DNA from: Prolixibacteraceae bacterium
Lineage (GTDB): Bacteria; Bacteroidota; Bacteroidia; Bacteroidales; Prolixibacteraceae
Assembly: GCA_028282195.1 (NCBI GenBank)
Contig: JANQII010000341.1
Span: 1-43,793, forward strand
Length of the DNA stretch: 43,793 bases
Direction: 5' to 3'
Of the stretch, positions 11,101 to 17,714 are shown piece by piece (the stretch's first letter is position 1; each line of letters starts with the position of its first letter). Position numbers and translations under genes: made by a program. The notes under the pieces are model-generated. The model had not been told where the DNA came from and searched no databases. It worked only from the letters and a program-made list of their open reading frames with translations.

Positions 11101-11364
11101 ACTTAAAATGGATGTTGTGTTTAACCCATTCTCATTCAGCTTATCTGAAAGATCAGACCTGAATATTCTTTCTCCGGCAGTAATTATATAATCTGTTTTA
11201 CCCAGTCTGTCAAGGGTAATTTTTTGCAGGTTGTATCGAACTGAATCCCCAATTATAAATGCACCCAGCAAAATAGCTGTACTTAAGGCCACACCTAAAA
11301 TTACGGCTATATTTAGCCTGAAATAATGTAAAAATGATTGTATGATATAACGAAAAGAATTCAT
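8143..11364 (-). CDS. ABC transporter permease, FtsX/MacB-like, double length
   Basis: A 1073-aa inner membrane permease. Layout: N-terminal TM helix (IAVILGVALSTAILLGAFIIG), a large periplasmic domain (about residues 45-480), an FtsX domain with several TM helices (about 490-620), and further TM helices with a second periplasmic domain (about 740-930). A C-terminal FtsX domain (about 950-1073) completes it. This duplicated design is that of the larger MacB/LolCE-like permeases that move lipids, lipoproteins or peptides without import activity. The ATG directly follows the stop of the ATPase gene, so the two are translationally coupled. The exported substrate is unknown. The gene overlaps the DUF4954 stop in convergent orientation. 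Confidence 0.88.
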   Translation of the reverse strand: MNSFRYIIQSFLHYFRLNIAVILGVALSTAILLGAFIIGDSVRYNLQKITLDRLGKTDYIITAGERIFRSDLSDKLNENGLNTTSILSANGMAILNGGEARVNQLQVWGIDQEFNYFAKTDSLYTLQRNEAIINLHLADILGVKTGQELLIRINKLSTFPSNTPFVSAEENSISFRVKIKAIATVEQTGNFNLQNIQSSPKNIFLAKKWLNQQLDLNEKANLILASSDNTDEDQLKARLQKYWQLEDINLKIRKDEKLGFSEIISDRVFIEPEIEEFAINEFKNSYPVFTYFVNQFELNEKATPYSFVAGVPSEIIDLEYNEIIINRWMANDLDAKPGDTIKLSYFEVGPLRKLVENKTHFIIKNIVEIDDKWDDQLLMPEIPGMFDAGHCRDWETGVPVDLSSIRQKDEDYWNLHKGTPKAFIKLDAAKKLWKNRFGESTAIRFNTLESNSIRKQLLAGLSPTSVGFQITSAKDEGLTAASGGVDFGELFIGLSFFVLFAALLLAYLMFRLYLNYRETEVRTLQAIGFPAAKIRKFILTESIFIIVSGILIGIPIGLVYNDLIIRAINTIWFEIVQAAIVETQITFSAIVKAFSTIAFISILAVWFILKKLTKHSVKDTKVITRKRVLANFITGLVLLMGSIAILVQLLSGSNDVDPNLFFAAGFGLLPAFILLLNSFFLLRSSTSGKLHSFRQLIFNRLYNNRKKAILLISFLSVGIFLVLSTGLNRKDLTKNADLPSSGTGGYDYFAETSLPVLIDLNSEEGQFEFGLENEIDVVQFRALQGDDASCLNLNRVSRPRLLGFDPLAFDKKQAFTFTARTNELDTSTPWLSLNETSGDNLIPAIADQTVIKWGLGKSVGDTLIYKNEAGEEISLKLIGGLANSIFQGNILISEKQFLKHFPSVSGCQVFLISGKDSEETLKSAMRNYGLEITPAKDRLLKFYQVENTYLNIFLQLGALGLLIGTIGLGVIIFRSLLEQRSELAVLQANGFTKMRLFKMILSEHLLMVVFAVIISSIPAIISAIPSLTSELYNNLIYWAVSLVLIVLFSASIWIYIAGKLTMKSELNEALRNY

Positions 11365-12042
11365 CTACGCTTCAATCAATTTTCCGTTGCTGAGTTGATA
11401 TACTTTATCCATTTTTTTTGCAAGTTCCATTGAGTGTGTAACCACAATTATTGCAGTATTTTTGGCTTCATTCAATTTTAAGACTAACTCGGTTAACTGA
11501 TCTGAAGATTTTTGATCAAGTGCTCCGGTTGGTTCATCGGCAAGCAATAAGCTGGGTTGGTTGATTAAAGCCCGCGCTACAGCGGCTCGTTGACATTCAC
11601 CACCAGACAGTTGACCTGGCTTTTGGAGCTTCACGTTGTCCAGCCCCAAAGAATTAATGAGTTGTTCTGCCAAGTTGTGCTGATCTTTTCCAATTTTTGC
11701 TTGCCTCGCTAAAACCGGAACTAAAACATTGTCAATCAAACTAAGCTGAGGCAGCAAGTGATGAAGCTGAAAAATAAAACCAACGGATTGATTTCGAAAC
11801 GCTGCCAATTCGTTATCGTTTCGCTTGAAAACAGGCTCTCCGTCCAAAAGAATTTCCCCGGAATCAGGACGGTCCAGAGTTCCAATTAAATTGAGCAAAG
11901 TTGTTTTCCCGGAACCGGAAGGGCCAACAATGGCAACTTTCTCACCAGTATTGATTTTCAAGTTTAAGTTGTCGAGAATCGTTCGTTTAGCTCCCGAACC
12001 GGATGTAAAACTTTTGCTGATGTTTTTTATCTCCAGCATCAT
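11365..12042 (-). CDS. ABC transporter ATP-binding protein (LolD/MacB type)
   Basis: A 225-aa ATPase that pairs with the downstream permease. Motifs are complete: Walker A GPSGSGKT (about residue 40), Q-loop FIFQLHHLLPQ, signature LSGGECQRAAVARAL, Walker B LLLADEPTGALD, and switch His in VVTHS. The signature with ECQR rather than QQQR is a small variation. The gene begins with two consecutive ATG codons (12040-12042 and 12037-12039). The upstream lipoprotein stop codon overlaps the start (TGATG), indicating translational coupling. Assignment to the LolD/MacB group rests on the motifs and the FtsX-type partner. Confidence 0.95.
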   Translation of the reverse strand: MMLEIKNISKSFTSGSGAKRTILDNLNLKINTGEKVAIVGPSGSGKTTLLNLIGTLDRPDSGEILLDGEPVFKRNDNELAAFRNQSVGFIFQLHHLLPQLSLIDNVLVPVLARQAKIGKDQHNLAEQLINSLGLDNVKLQKPGQLSGGECQRAAVARALINQPSLLLADEPTGALDQKSSDQLTELVLKLNEAKNTAIIVVTHSMELAKKMDKVYQLSNGKLIEA

Positions 12043-12710
12043 TGTTTCATATTAATTTGATATTCCATTACAATTAAAGTACCAAGAGGGGGTAAATTGA
12101 ATGATGGATTTTCTATTAATTCGTTATTAATACCCTTCATGTTATGGTATTCGTATTCATTTTTATAATAATAGTCCAGCATGGGTAGAATGATTTCTTC
12201 CCTCTTTTTTGTGGCATAATAACATTCCATTGTTTTAATAATTCTGGTAAAACCGGTTGCTGTAGGTATTTGGAATTCTTCATAAAATAGAGAGGTGTAT
12301 TTGAAATAATTTTCAAAGAATGGGAAGTTAATATTTTCAAACATCGAAGTATCCTGTTTTTCCCAATAAATCATTTCAGGAGTTTCAATAGCTTTTCTTT
12401 GCTTCTCTTCCAGCAAACCGTCATAGCTTACTTGAACAGAATCCTGTGTTGTGTAAGTGACAATTATTCTATCCTCAAAATTTTCAGAAATACTGTCAGT
12501 CAGAAAATCTTTGTGCCTGTCGATAATGTTCTGCTTTACTGTTGTTGATGAGATTTCACCATCACTTGTAAAGATTCTGTAGCGAATATCTGAAATAGAA
12601 TAACTTTTATATGTAATTGGATAATTTATTATTTTTTCAGATGATTCTTTTTCACAGGATACGAATATCAAGCAAAACAGGATTACTAAGTAAGGGTGAA
12701 TATGTTTCAT
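12039..12710 (-). CDS. Lipoprotein of unknown function
   Basis: A 223-aa lipoprotein starting MKHIHPYLVILFCLIFVSC, with a lipobox-like FVSC and the acylated Cys about residue 19. The mature part is charged and rich in Tyr, Ile and Glu, with no family that I recognise. I chose ATG 12708-12710, because an open extension upstream would run into the glycosyltransferase gene and bury the signal peptide. The gene lies 19 bases after that glycosyltransferase and overlaps the ABC ATPase start by 4 bases, so it is probably part of the same exporter operon. It could be an accessory lipoprotein or a substrate of the ABC system. Confidence 0.75.
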   Translation of the reverse strand: MKHIHPYLVILFCLIFVSCEKESSEKIINYPITYKSYSISDIRYRIFTSDGEISSTTVKQNIIDRHKDFLTDSISENFEDRIIVTYTTQDSVQVSYDGLLEEKQRKAIETPEMIYWEKQDTSMFENINFPFFENYFKYTSLFYEEFQIPTATGFTRIIKTMECYYATKKREEIILPMLDYYYKNEYEYHNMKGINNELIENPSFNLPPLGTLIVMEYQINMKQ

Positions 12711-12729
12711 AATCATTTTAAACGGACAA

Positions 12730-14016
12730 TTATTTTGCAATATTCTGATAAACTTCGACAAGCTTTTCAGCCTGGGTATTAATGTCAAAATGTTTTTTTA
12801 CTCCCTTCAAACCTTTATCGCTTAACTCTTTCAATTTTTCTTTGTCTAAAATAATACTTTTTAGAGCTTTCGATAATTTTTTAGGTGAGTTGGGTGAATA
12901 AGTCATCCCTCCTTCAGAAAGGCCAACTACTTCAGGGAAAGCGCCAAGGGCAGGCTGAACAAGTGGTATGCCAGAGGCAAGCGCTTCCAGTTGATATAAA
13001 CCAAATGCTTCGCCATTTAATACGGGCACCGAAACAACAGCAACTGAATCAAAGAAGTTTTGACGTTCTTCACCTTCAAATTCTTCTACCCAAAAAACAT
13101 CCTGTTCAAGTTGAGCTTTCGCTATTTTTTCTTTTAACCTTTTTATGAAAGCCTTATCATCGTTTGTTTTGCCACCGGTAATTTTCAGTTTAACATTTTT
13201 ATAGGTCTCGTCATTTTTTAGAAGAATTAAGGCATCAACCAAAACCTCCAGCCCATTTTCTTCACACATGCGTGAGATGTAGCCGATTACAGGCTCTTTT
13301 TTCTCTATGGGTACTACTGAGTAATCGGTAGCATCAACACCAATGTAGTTTTTGAAAAGTTTGTTGTCCTCAATTTGAAGCTGCTTTTTCATGGCTTCAG
13401 CATAATAATCGCTGACTGCAATAAAGGCATCAATTTCCTTACCACGTTTGCTCATTAACTCCCAGGACTCTTCACGATATTTATCCGACATTACATCGAC
13501 CCAAACATCTTCATCCTGTAAAGAACAAACTACAGGAATGTTCATTTCCTGCTTAATTTTTCTGGCTAATCCAAGTAGCAAAGCATTTGAAAGATGGACC
13601 AAATCCGGTTTTGCTTCATTTTTTAGCCAGTTAACCATTTTCTCCAACTCTTGTTTCTGAAGCCCCTCTTCCCCCAAAAGCATTGAGACTGTCATTTCTT
13701 CCAGGCCTTTTGCCCGGGTTGAACCTGCGTTTTGAGCAGCCATGTGCAATACCTTTTTTGAATCAAGGAAATTATCTACAAAAGCGGGCATGTGCCTGAA
13801 AATTGGGAATCGTTGCTTCAAATACGTATTTACTGCTCCATAGAAAACCGGAACATCACTAAGATCATGTCCATCGTCGAAAATTGGGAGGTAAAGCGGA
13901 ACTTTAACAACTTCCTGTCCCAAATCCTGCAATGCTTTCATATATTTGCTGTCGCGCAAACAATTGCCGCAGTAAAAACTTCCACCCGATCCGGGAATAA
14001 TTTGTGCTATTTTCAT
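12730..14016 (-). CDS. Glycosyltransferase family 4, GT-B fold
   Basis: A 428-aa GT-B glycosyltransferase. The N-terminus MKIAQIIPGSGGSFYCGNCL carries a glycine-rich loop and a CxxC pair, which I have seen in a Bacteroidota GT4 subgroup. The C-terminal domain has the donor-binding region (VIGYISRMCEENGLEVLVDAL) and the E-x7-E element EAFGLYQLEALASG. The ATG at 14014-14016 is chosen because the eight residues upstream derive from an intergenic C-rich repeat. It is the first gene of the operon with the lipoprotein and ABC transporter, suggesting export or modification of a glycoconjugate, but donor and acceptor are unknown. Confidence 0.88.
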   Translation of the reverse strand: MKIAQIIPGSGGSFYCGNCLRDSKYMKALQDLGQEVVKVPLYLPIFDDGHDLSDVPVFYGAVNTYLKQRFPIFRHMPAFVDNFLDSKKVLHMAAQNAGSTRAKGLEEMTVSMLLGEEGLQKQELEKMVNWLKNEAKPDLVHLSNALLLGLARKIKQEMNIPVVCSLQDEDVWVDVMSDKYREESWELMSKRGKEIDAFIAVSDYYAEAMKKQLQIEDNKLFKNYIGVDATDYSVVPIEKKEPVIGYISRMCEENGLEVLVDALILLKNDETYKNVKLKITGGKTNDDKAFIKRLKEKIAKAQLEQDVFWVEEFEGEERQNFFDSVAVVSVPVLNGEAFGLYQLEALASGIPLVQPALGAFPEVVGLSEGGMTYSPNSPKKLSKALKSIILDKEKLKELSDKGLKGVKKHFDINTQAEKLVEVYQNIAK

Positions 14017-14020
14017 AAAA

Positions 14021-14050
14021 GCCCCCTCCAACTCCCCCAAAGGGGGAAAG
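14021..14050. repeat. C-rich palindromic intergenic repeat, copy 1
   Basis: Contains the perfect short hairpin CCCCCAAAGGGGG. A related copy lies inverted at 14145-14174. Together they enclose 94 bases between the redox operon and the exporter operon. Confidence 0.6.
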
Positions 14051-14144
14051 AAAAAAGTGAATTAATGGTCGATTTTTTACAATTCATTCTAATAAATTAA
14101 ATATTGTTGTAACTAATCTAATATCAGTAAAAGAACCTCAACTA

Positions 14145-14174
14145 TTCCCCTTCTTTGGAGGGGCTAGGGGAGGC
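14145..14174. repeat. C-rich palindromic intergenic repeat, copy 2 (inverted)
   Basis: Reverse complement begins GCCTCCCCTAGCCCCTCC and resembles the copy at 14021-14050. It supplies the TAG stop and final residues (SLP) of the neighbouring propeller gene. Confidence 0.55.
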
Positions 14175-15351
14175 TCCCAAACACATAAATTCGGCCATCG
14201 TTTGCTCCGATGACTATTTTCCCATCATAAATGGCCGGAGAACTAACGATTTGGCTACCAATTTCATAGTTCCAAAGTTCATCACCATTGTTCAGTTGAT
14301 GAATATAGAGCATGCCATCCATTGTGGCTGTTATTATTTTTTTACCAGCTATAACAGATGAGGAGTTAATCCGGTTACTTAATCTTTTTTGCCATACCAG
14401 CTTCCCTGTTTTTTTATCCAGGCAATATAGGTTTCTATCTTCACTTCCAATAAGTATGAAATCTTCTGAAATTGCAGGTGAAGCAAGAAATGGTAGATTC
14501 TTTTCTTCATTGTCGTAAGTCCAGACTATTTTACCCGCTTCCAAATCGACACAGAAAAATTTTCCTTCATAATCGCCCAGATATGCATAATCTCCGGATA
14601 TAGCAGGAGATGAAGCAACATAGGTTTCAACTTCAATTTTACGGATAAGCTGACCTGTTTCTAAGCTGACTAAATGTAAAAATCCATCGCAGCCTCCAAA
14701 TACGGCAGCATTTTTATAAAGAGCAGGAGCTCCATTTATGAAATTGTCTGACTCGTATTTCCAAAGGCCTTGTCCGTTTTCAATATTTACTCCGTGCAAA
14801 TAATAATCATAACTTCCTACTGCTGCTATTTTTTGTCCATTATTATTTATCCAGTTGGCTGAACCTATGATTTGGTTGTCGGATATGTAGGCCCAGATAG
14901 AATCACCTTTCTCAGAGTCGAGGCAAAACAAATTGCCGTCAAGCGTTCCAAAAATTACGGAGTTATCTACGATTATTGCGGGGGCTTCAATTGCATTCCT
15001 GGCATTGAATTTCCATTTCAGGTTTCCTTTAAAATCAATTGCATAAAGATGTCCGTCAGTTGATCCACAATAAATTATTCCATCTTTTACTACTGGAGAA
15101 GATTTAATGTCGTCATCAGTTTCAAAAGAAAATAAGAGGGACGGTTTTTCAGGGATTTGTTCGTTCGTTGATGCCGTTAATTGATGGTCACCCCGGAAAA
15201 TTGGCCAATTGGTTTGGGCTGATAATTGTAATGAAAAAATGAATAAAAAAACGGTCATTATTGATGTCAATAATGATGAACGTCGGGCGGTAGCGGTGTA
15301 ATGCATTACACCGCTACATCGGGTTTCATCTATGTTTGTTATTTTTTTCAT
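14164..15351 (-). CDS. Secreted PQQ-like beta-propeller protein (propeller 6 of the redox operon)
   Basis: A 395-aa exported protein with at least seven propeller blades, seen as repeats of the type G-x-x-Y/F-C-L-D-x-x-x-G-x-x-x-W (IYCGSTDGHLYAID, LFCLDSEKGDSIW, LYCLDKKTGKLVW). This is the PQQ/BamB-like WD40 fold. No haem motif or vicinal Cys pair is present, so PQQ binding is not supported. The signal peptide (SIMTVFLFIFSLQLSAQ) is preceded by an unusual stretch, residues 13-24, which is encoded by a 28-bp perfect palindrome and its flank. The start could be ATG 15351, overlapping the flavoprotein stop by one base, or the Met at residue 16. Last gene of the redox operon. Confidence 0.85.
   Translation of the reverse strand: MKKITNIDETRCSGVMHYTATARRSSLLTSIMTVFLFIFSLQLSAQTNWPIFRGDHQLTASTNEQIPEKPSLLFSFETDDDIKSSPVVKDGIIYCGSTDGHLYAIDFKGNLKWKFNARNAIEAPAIIVDNSVIFGTLDGNLFCLDSEKGDSIWAYISDNQIIGSANWINNNGQKIAAVGSYDYYLHGVNIENGQGLWKYESDNFINGAPALYKNAAVFGGCDGFLHLVSLETGQLIRKIEVETYVASSPAISGDYAYLGDYEGKFFCVDLEAGKIVWTYDNEEKNLPFLASPAISEDFILIGSEDRNLYCLDKKTGKLVWQKRLSNRINSSSVIAGKKIITATMDGMLYIHQLNNGDELWNYEIGSQIVSSPAIYDGKIVIGANDGRIYVFGSLP
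15290..15317. repeat. Perfect 28-bp palindrome inside the propeller N-terminus
   Basis: Half-site GTAGCGGTGTAATG is followed directly by its reverse complement CATTACACCGCTAC with no spacer. It lies in frame near the 5' end of the propeller gene, upstream of the signal peptide. It looks like a dispersed palindromic repeat that was inserted. Confidence 0.85.
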
Positions 15352-16916
15352 TATAATTGTTCTTCCGTGTCAATTTTTGCTAACGCACCAGTTGGGCATT
15401 TTTCAGCAACTATCGCAGCTGTTTTTTCCAATCCCTTTTCAACCGTTTCATTAAATGGAACCCCAACACGAACATCAAAACCACGGCCAATAAAACTAAA
15501 ACCAAAAGTTTCCTGATGTTGTTGAGTTATTCGTACACAAATTCCACATTTAATACACTTTGATGGCTCAAAAATGATGTTTTGTGTCGAAAACTTCTTC
15601 TGAAAAGAAATCCGCTCATCATATTGAAAACGTTTTTGAACAGCTCCAAATTCATCCGACAAGTTACGAAGTTTACAACTTTCTATGTTCCTGCAATCGC
15701 AATGCAAACAACGGGTCGCTTCTGCTATTGCTTCTTCCTTAGTAAATCCTTTCGCTTTACCTTTTCCGGGTTGAAGCCTGTCGGTTTTATTCGATTCTTT
15801 TAAATATTCAGCAACCTCCAACTGCCTGAGTTTACCAAATTTTGAGTTAAACCGTTTGTGTAATCCATTTAGCTGATCGGTTCTGAAAAAGCTATCTACT
15901 ATTTGGGCAAGTTCCTTTCCTTGTCCAACAGAGCGAACTGCTAATTTAGAAGGACGTAACGCATTCCCAATGGCAAATACTTTTTCTTCGGAAGTTTGGT
16001 AAGTTTCCTTATTTATTTGAATACCGTTGGCTGAAGCTTGTAAACCCCATTGTTTTGCTAACTCAGGAGTGTTTCCAGTAGCAATAACAACAGCATCAAA
16101 TTCTGATTTAAGTTGCTGGTATTTTTCGAAATTGATCCCGGAATTAAATAGAATTTCAATTTCCGAATTTAAAATTGAATCAATTTCAGCATTTAAAACT
16201 TCTTTTGGTAGAACCTCTTCTTGAATCTTTAGAATATCGCCACCTGCTTTTTCATTCTTTTCATAAATTGAAACTGAATGCCCATATCTGTTAAGATAAA
16301 ATGCAGCAGCTAATCCTGCAGGGCCGGCTCCAATAATGGCAAGCTTTTTCCCCGTTTTTTGAACTGAAGTTTCTGTCTTTTTCCCTAGAAGTTCTTCGTC
16401 AGCAACAAAGCCCTTAAGCAAACAAATTGAAACGGGTTCGTCTGCTTGCTTTCGTCGGCATCCTGCTTCGCATGGGGCAGGGCAGATGCGGCCTAAAATA
16501 GCTGGTAGTGCAATATCCCGTTTAACAACCTCAATGGCTTTTTCAGAATTACCGGCAGCAATTAAGCGGTTCATCAATGGGATGTTCATATGGGCCGGAC
16601 AAACCAGCTGACAGGGTGCTTCGCAGTCGCCTACATGTTCACTTAATAACAATTCCAGAGCAGCTTTTCGGGATTCCCTGCACACTTCATCATCCGTAAT
16701 TAATTCCATCCCCTCAGCTGCAGGAATGGAGCACGAAGGTAAAAGTTTATCTGTTTTTGCATCTTTTACCAAACAAACCATGCAGGACGTAAAATGCTCA
16801 TTTCCTTCCAAATGGCACATGGTTGGAATTTCGATTCCAAGTTTCCCGGCTGCCTCTAATATGCTGGTACCTTCAGGTACTTCAATGGGTTTGTTATTTA
16901 TTTTAAGTTTGATCAT
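15351..16916 (-). CDS. 2Fe-2S/GltD-like flavoprotein lacking the NAD(P)H domain
   Basis: A 521-aa cytoplasmic Fe-S flavoprotein. Residues 1-110 form a NuoG-like start: C34, C45, C48 and C62 have the 2Fe-2S spacing, then H94, C98, C102 and C106. A GltD-type Cys-rich helical domain follows (ICPAPCEAGC, about 145-155). Then comes an FAD Rossmann motif (IIGAGPAGLAAAFYL, about 194-208) and the FAD-closing segment VFAIGN. The second Rossmann domain, which binds NADPH in GltD, NfnB or StnA, is absent: VVIATGN leads within about 35 residues into VFAIGN. The C-terminus has CIKCGICV plus a later CPTGAL Cys. It probably pairs with the NuoEF fusion upstream, as StnA does with StnBC. The partner replacing NADPH is unknown. 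Confidence 0.88.
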   Translation of the reverse strand: MIKLKINNKPIEVPEGTSILEAAGKLGIEIPTMCHLEGNEHFTSCMVCLVKDAKTDKLLPSCSIPAAEGMELITDDEVCRESRKAALELLLSEHVGDCEAPCQLVCPAHMNIPLMNRLIAAGNSEKAIEVVKRDIALPAILGRICPAPCEAGCRRKQADEPVSICLLKGFVADEELLGKKTETSVQKTGKKLAIIGAGPAGLAAAFYLNRYGHSVSIYEKNEKAGGDILKIQEEVLPKEVLNAEIDSILNSEIEILFNSGINFEKYQQLKSEFDAVVIATGNTPELAKQWGLQASANGIQINKETYQTSEEKVFAIGNALRPSKLAVRSVGQGKELAQIVDSFFRTDQLNGLHKRFNSKFGKLRQLEVAEYLKESNKTDRLQPGKGKAKGFTKEEAIAEATRCLHCDCRNIESCKLRNLSDEFGAVQKRFQYDERISFQKKFSTQNIIFEPSKCIKCGICVRITQQHQETFGFSFIGRGFDVRVGVPFNETVEKGLEKTAAIVAEKCPTGALAKIDTEEQL

Positions 16917-16920
16917 TCGA

Positions 16921-16969
16921 GTTTCGAGTTTCGGGTTTCGGGTTGCGCGTTTCGAGTTACGGGTTACGA
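16921..16969 (-). repeat. Heptamer array A (seven GTTNCGR units)
   Basis: Seven contiguous 7-nt units (GTTTCGA, GTTTCGG, GTTGCGC, GTTACGG and similar) read on the plus strand. The array begins four bases upstream of the flavoprotein ATG and supplies the last codons and stop of the four-helix-bundle gene. Confidence 0.85.
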
Positions 16970-17337
16970 GGTGGGGTTTTCCAGTTCTTTTCTACGTATT
17001 GAATGAACTTATTGATTTTTCCTCCTAAAAGGTTGTATTCTTCAATCAGTTCATTTAAACCAGTGTTTGAGAAATGCAGTTCGTTTATCATTGTCAATTG
17101 AGAAATGGCTTCATCACAAGAAGCATGAGCATAAACTAAAAACCGAATAAAATCATCCTTGTACCTTCTTCTTCCATAACCTTCAACAATATTATCTTTT
17201 ATACTTTTAGTAGATTTTCTTACCTGGCTTCCTTGTTCGTAAAGTTCATATTTGAGCAAATCCATTGTCATTCTGTTGACTTTGATGGCTTGTCCATAAG
17301 CTAGTTGATATATGTCGAGGTCTTTATAGCTTTTCAT
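16957..17337 (-). CDS. Four-helix-bundle protein (S23/Avd-like family)
   Basis: A 126-aa protein of the 23S rRNA intervening-sequence (S23) four-helix-bundle family, related in fold to the Avd accessory protein of diversity-generating retroelements. Family hallmarks are the start with DLDIYQLAYGQAIKV, the central SIKDNIVEGYGRR (compare S-I-x-x-N-I-A-E-G) and the following FIRFLVYAHASCDEAISQL. No rRNA or reverse transcriptase is nearby. Heptamer arrays touch both ends: the last residues RNP and the stop codon lie in array A, and array B begins 8 bases upstream of the ATG. It interrupts the redox operon between nuoEF and the flavoprotein, so it was probably acquired separately. Its function is unknown. 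Confidence 0.88.
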   Translation of the reverse strand: MKSYKDLDIYQLAYGQAIKVNRMTMDLLKYELYEQGSQVRKSTKSIKDNIVEGYGRRRYKDDFIRFLVYAHASCDEAISQLTMINELHFSNTGLNELIEEYNLLGGKINKFIQYVEKNWKTPPRNP

Positions 17338-17345
17338 ATTTTCAA

Positions 17346-17380
17346 GTTTCGAGTTACAAGTTTCGAGTTACATGTTTAGG
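17346..17380 (-). repeat. Heptamer array B
   Basis: Five units with 7-nt period (GTTTCGA, GTTACAA, GTTTCGA, GTTACAT, GTTTAGG) between the DUF2971 fragment and the four-helix-bundle gene. It contains the stop codon of the fragment. Confidence 0.75.
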
Positions 17381-17624
17381 ATGGAGTTTTTGATTTTCTC
17401 CACCGTACTCTATATAAATCGTCGTATAGATAATCATACCAAGATACATCAATCTTAAATTTTGATGCTAAAAAATTCACAAGTTGTGTTATTTCATCAT
17501 TATAAATTCCCTTAAACGGATCATTAAATGTGGTAAAGGGAGCTGCATATATTTGGTTATTAACTAAAGACTTAACGTCCCTTTCAAATAATGCTTTATC
17601 ACCTCTATATTTATATACTTTCAT
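17376..17624 (-). pseudogene. Truncated DUF2971-like gene (N-terminal fragment)
   Basis: An 82-codon ORF starting MKVYKYRGDKALFERDVKSL and containing FTTFNDPFKGIYND. This matches the start of DUF2971 proteins (xYKYRS..., ...NDPFE), which are usually 250-350 aa and often associated with defence or mobile regions. Only the first quarter is present, and the reading frame ends inside heptamer array B. It is most likely a remnant rather than a working gene. It lies between arrays B and C as part of the insert in the redox operon. Confidence 0.65.
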
Positions 17625-17672
17625 AAAATTGTAAGTTGTTACTTTTTATAAACTAAACAACCAATCTTTAAC

Positions 17673-17714
17673 CTGCAACCCGTAACCCGCAACTCGAATC
17701 CCGCAACCCGAAAC
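17673..17714 (-). repeat. Heptamer array C (inverted GTTNCGR type)
   Basis: Six units reading CCGNAAC on the plus strand (CCGTAAC, CCGCAAC, TCGAATC, CCGAAAC and similar), that is GTTNCGG on the minus strand. It starts immediately after the stop codon of the NuoEF gene, and its orientation is opposite to arrays A and B. Confidence 0.85.

Noticed and set aside
17376-17624. DUF2971 gene as an intact small gene
   Set aside because: It ends after about 80 of roughly 300 expected residues, inside a repeat array.
16921-17714. Diversity-generating retroelement
   Set aside because: There is an Avd-like fold protein but no reverse transcriptase, template repeat or variable protein with A-biased differences.
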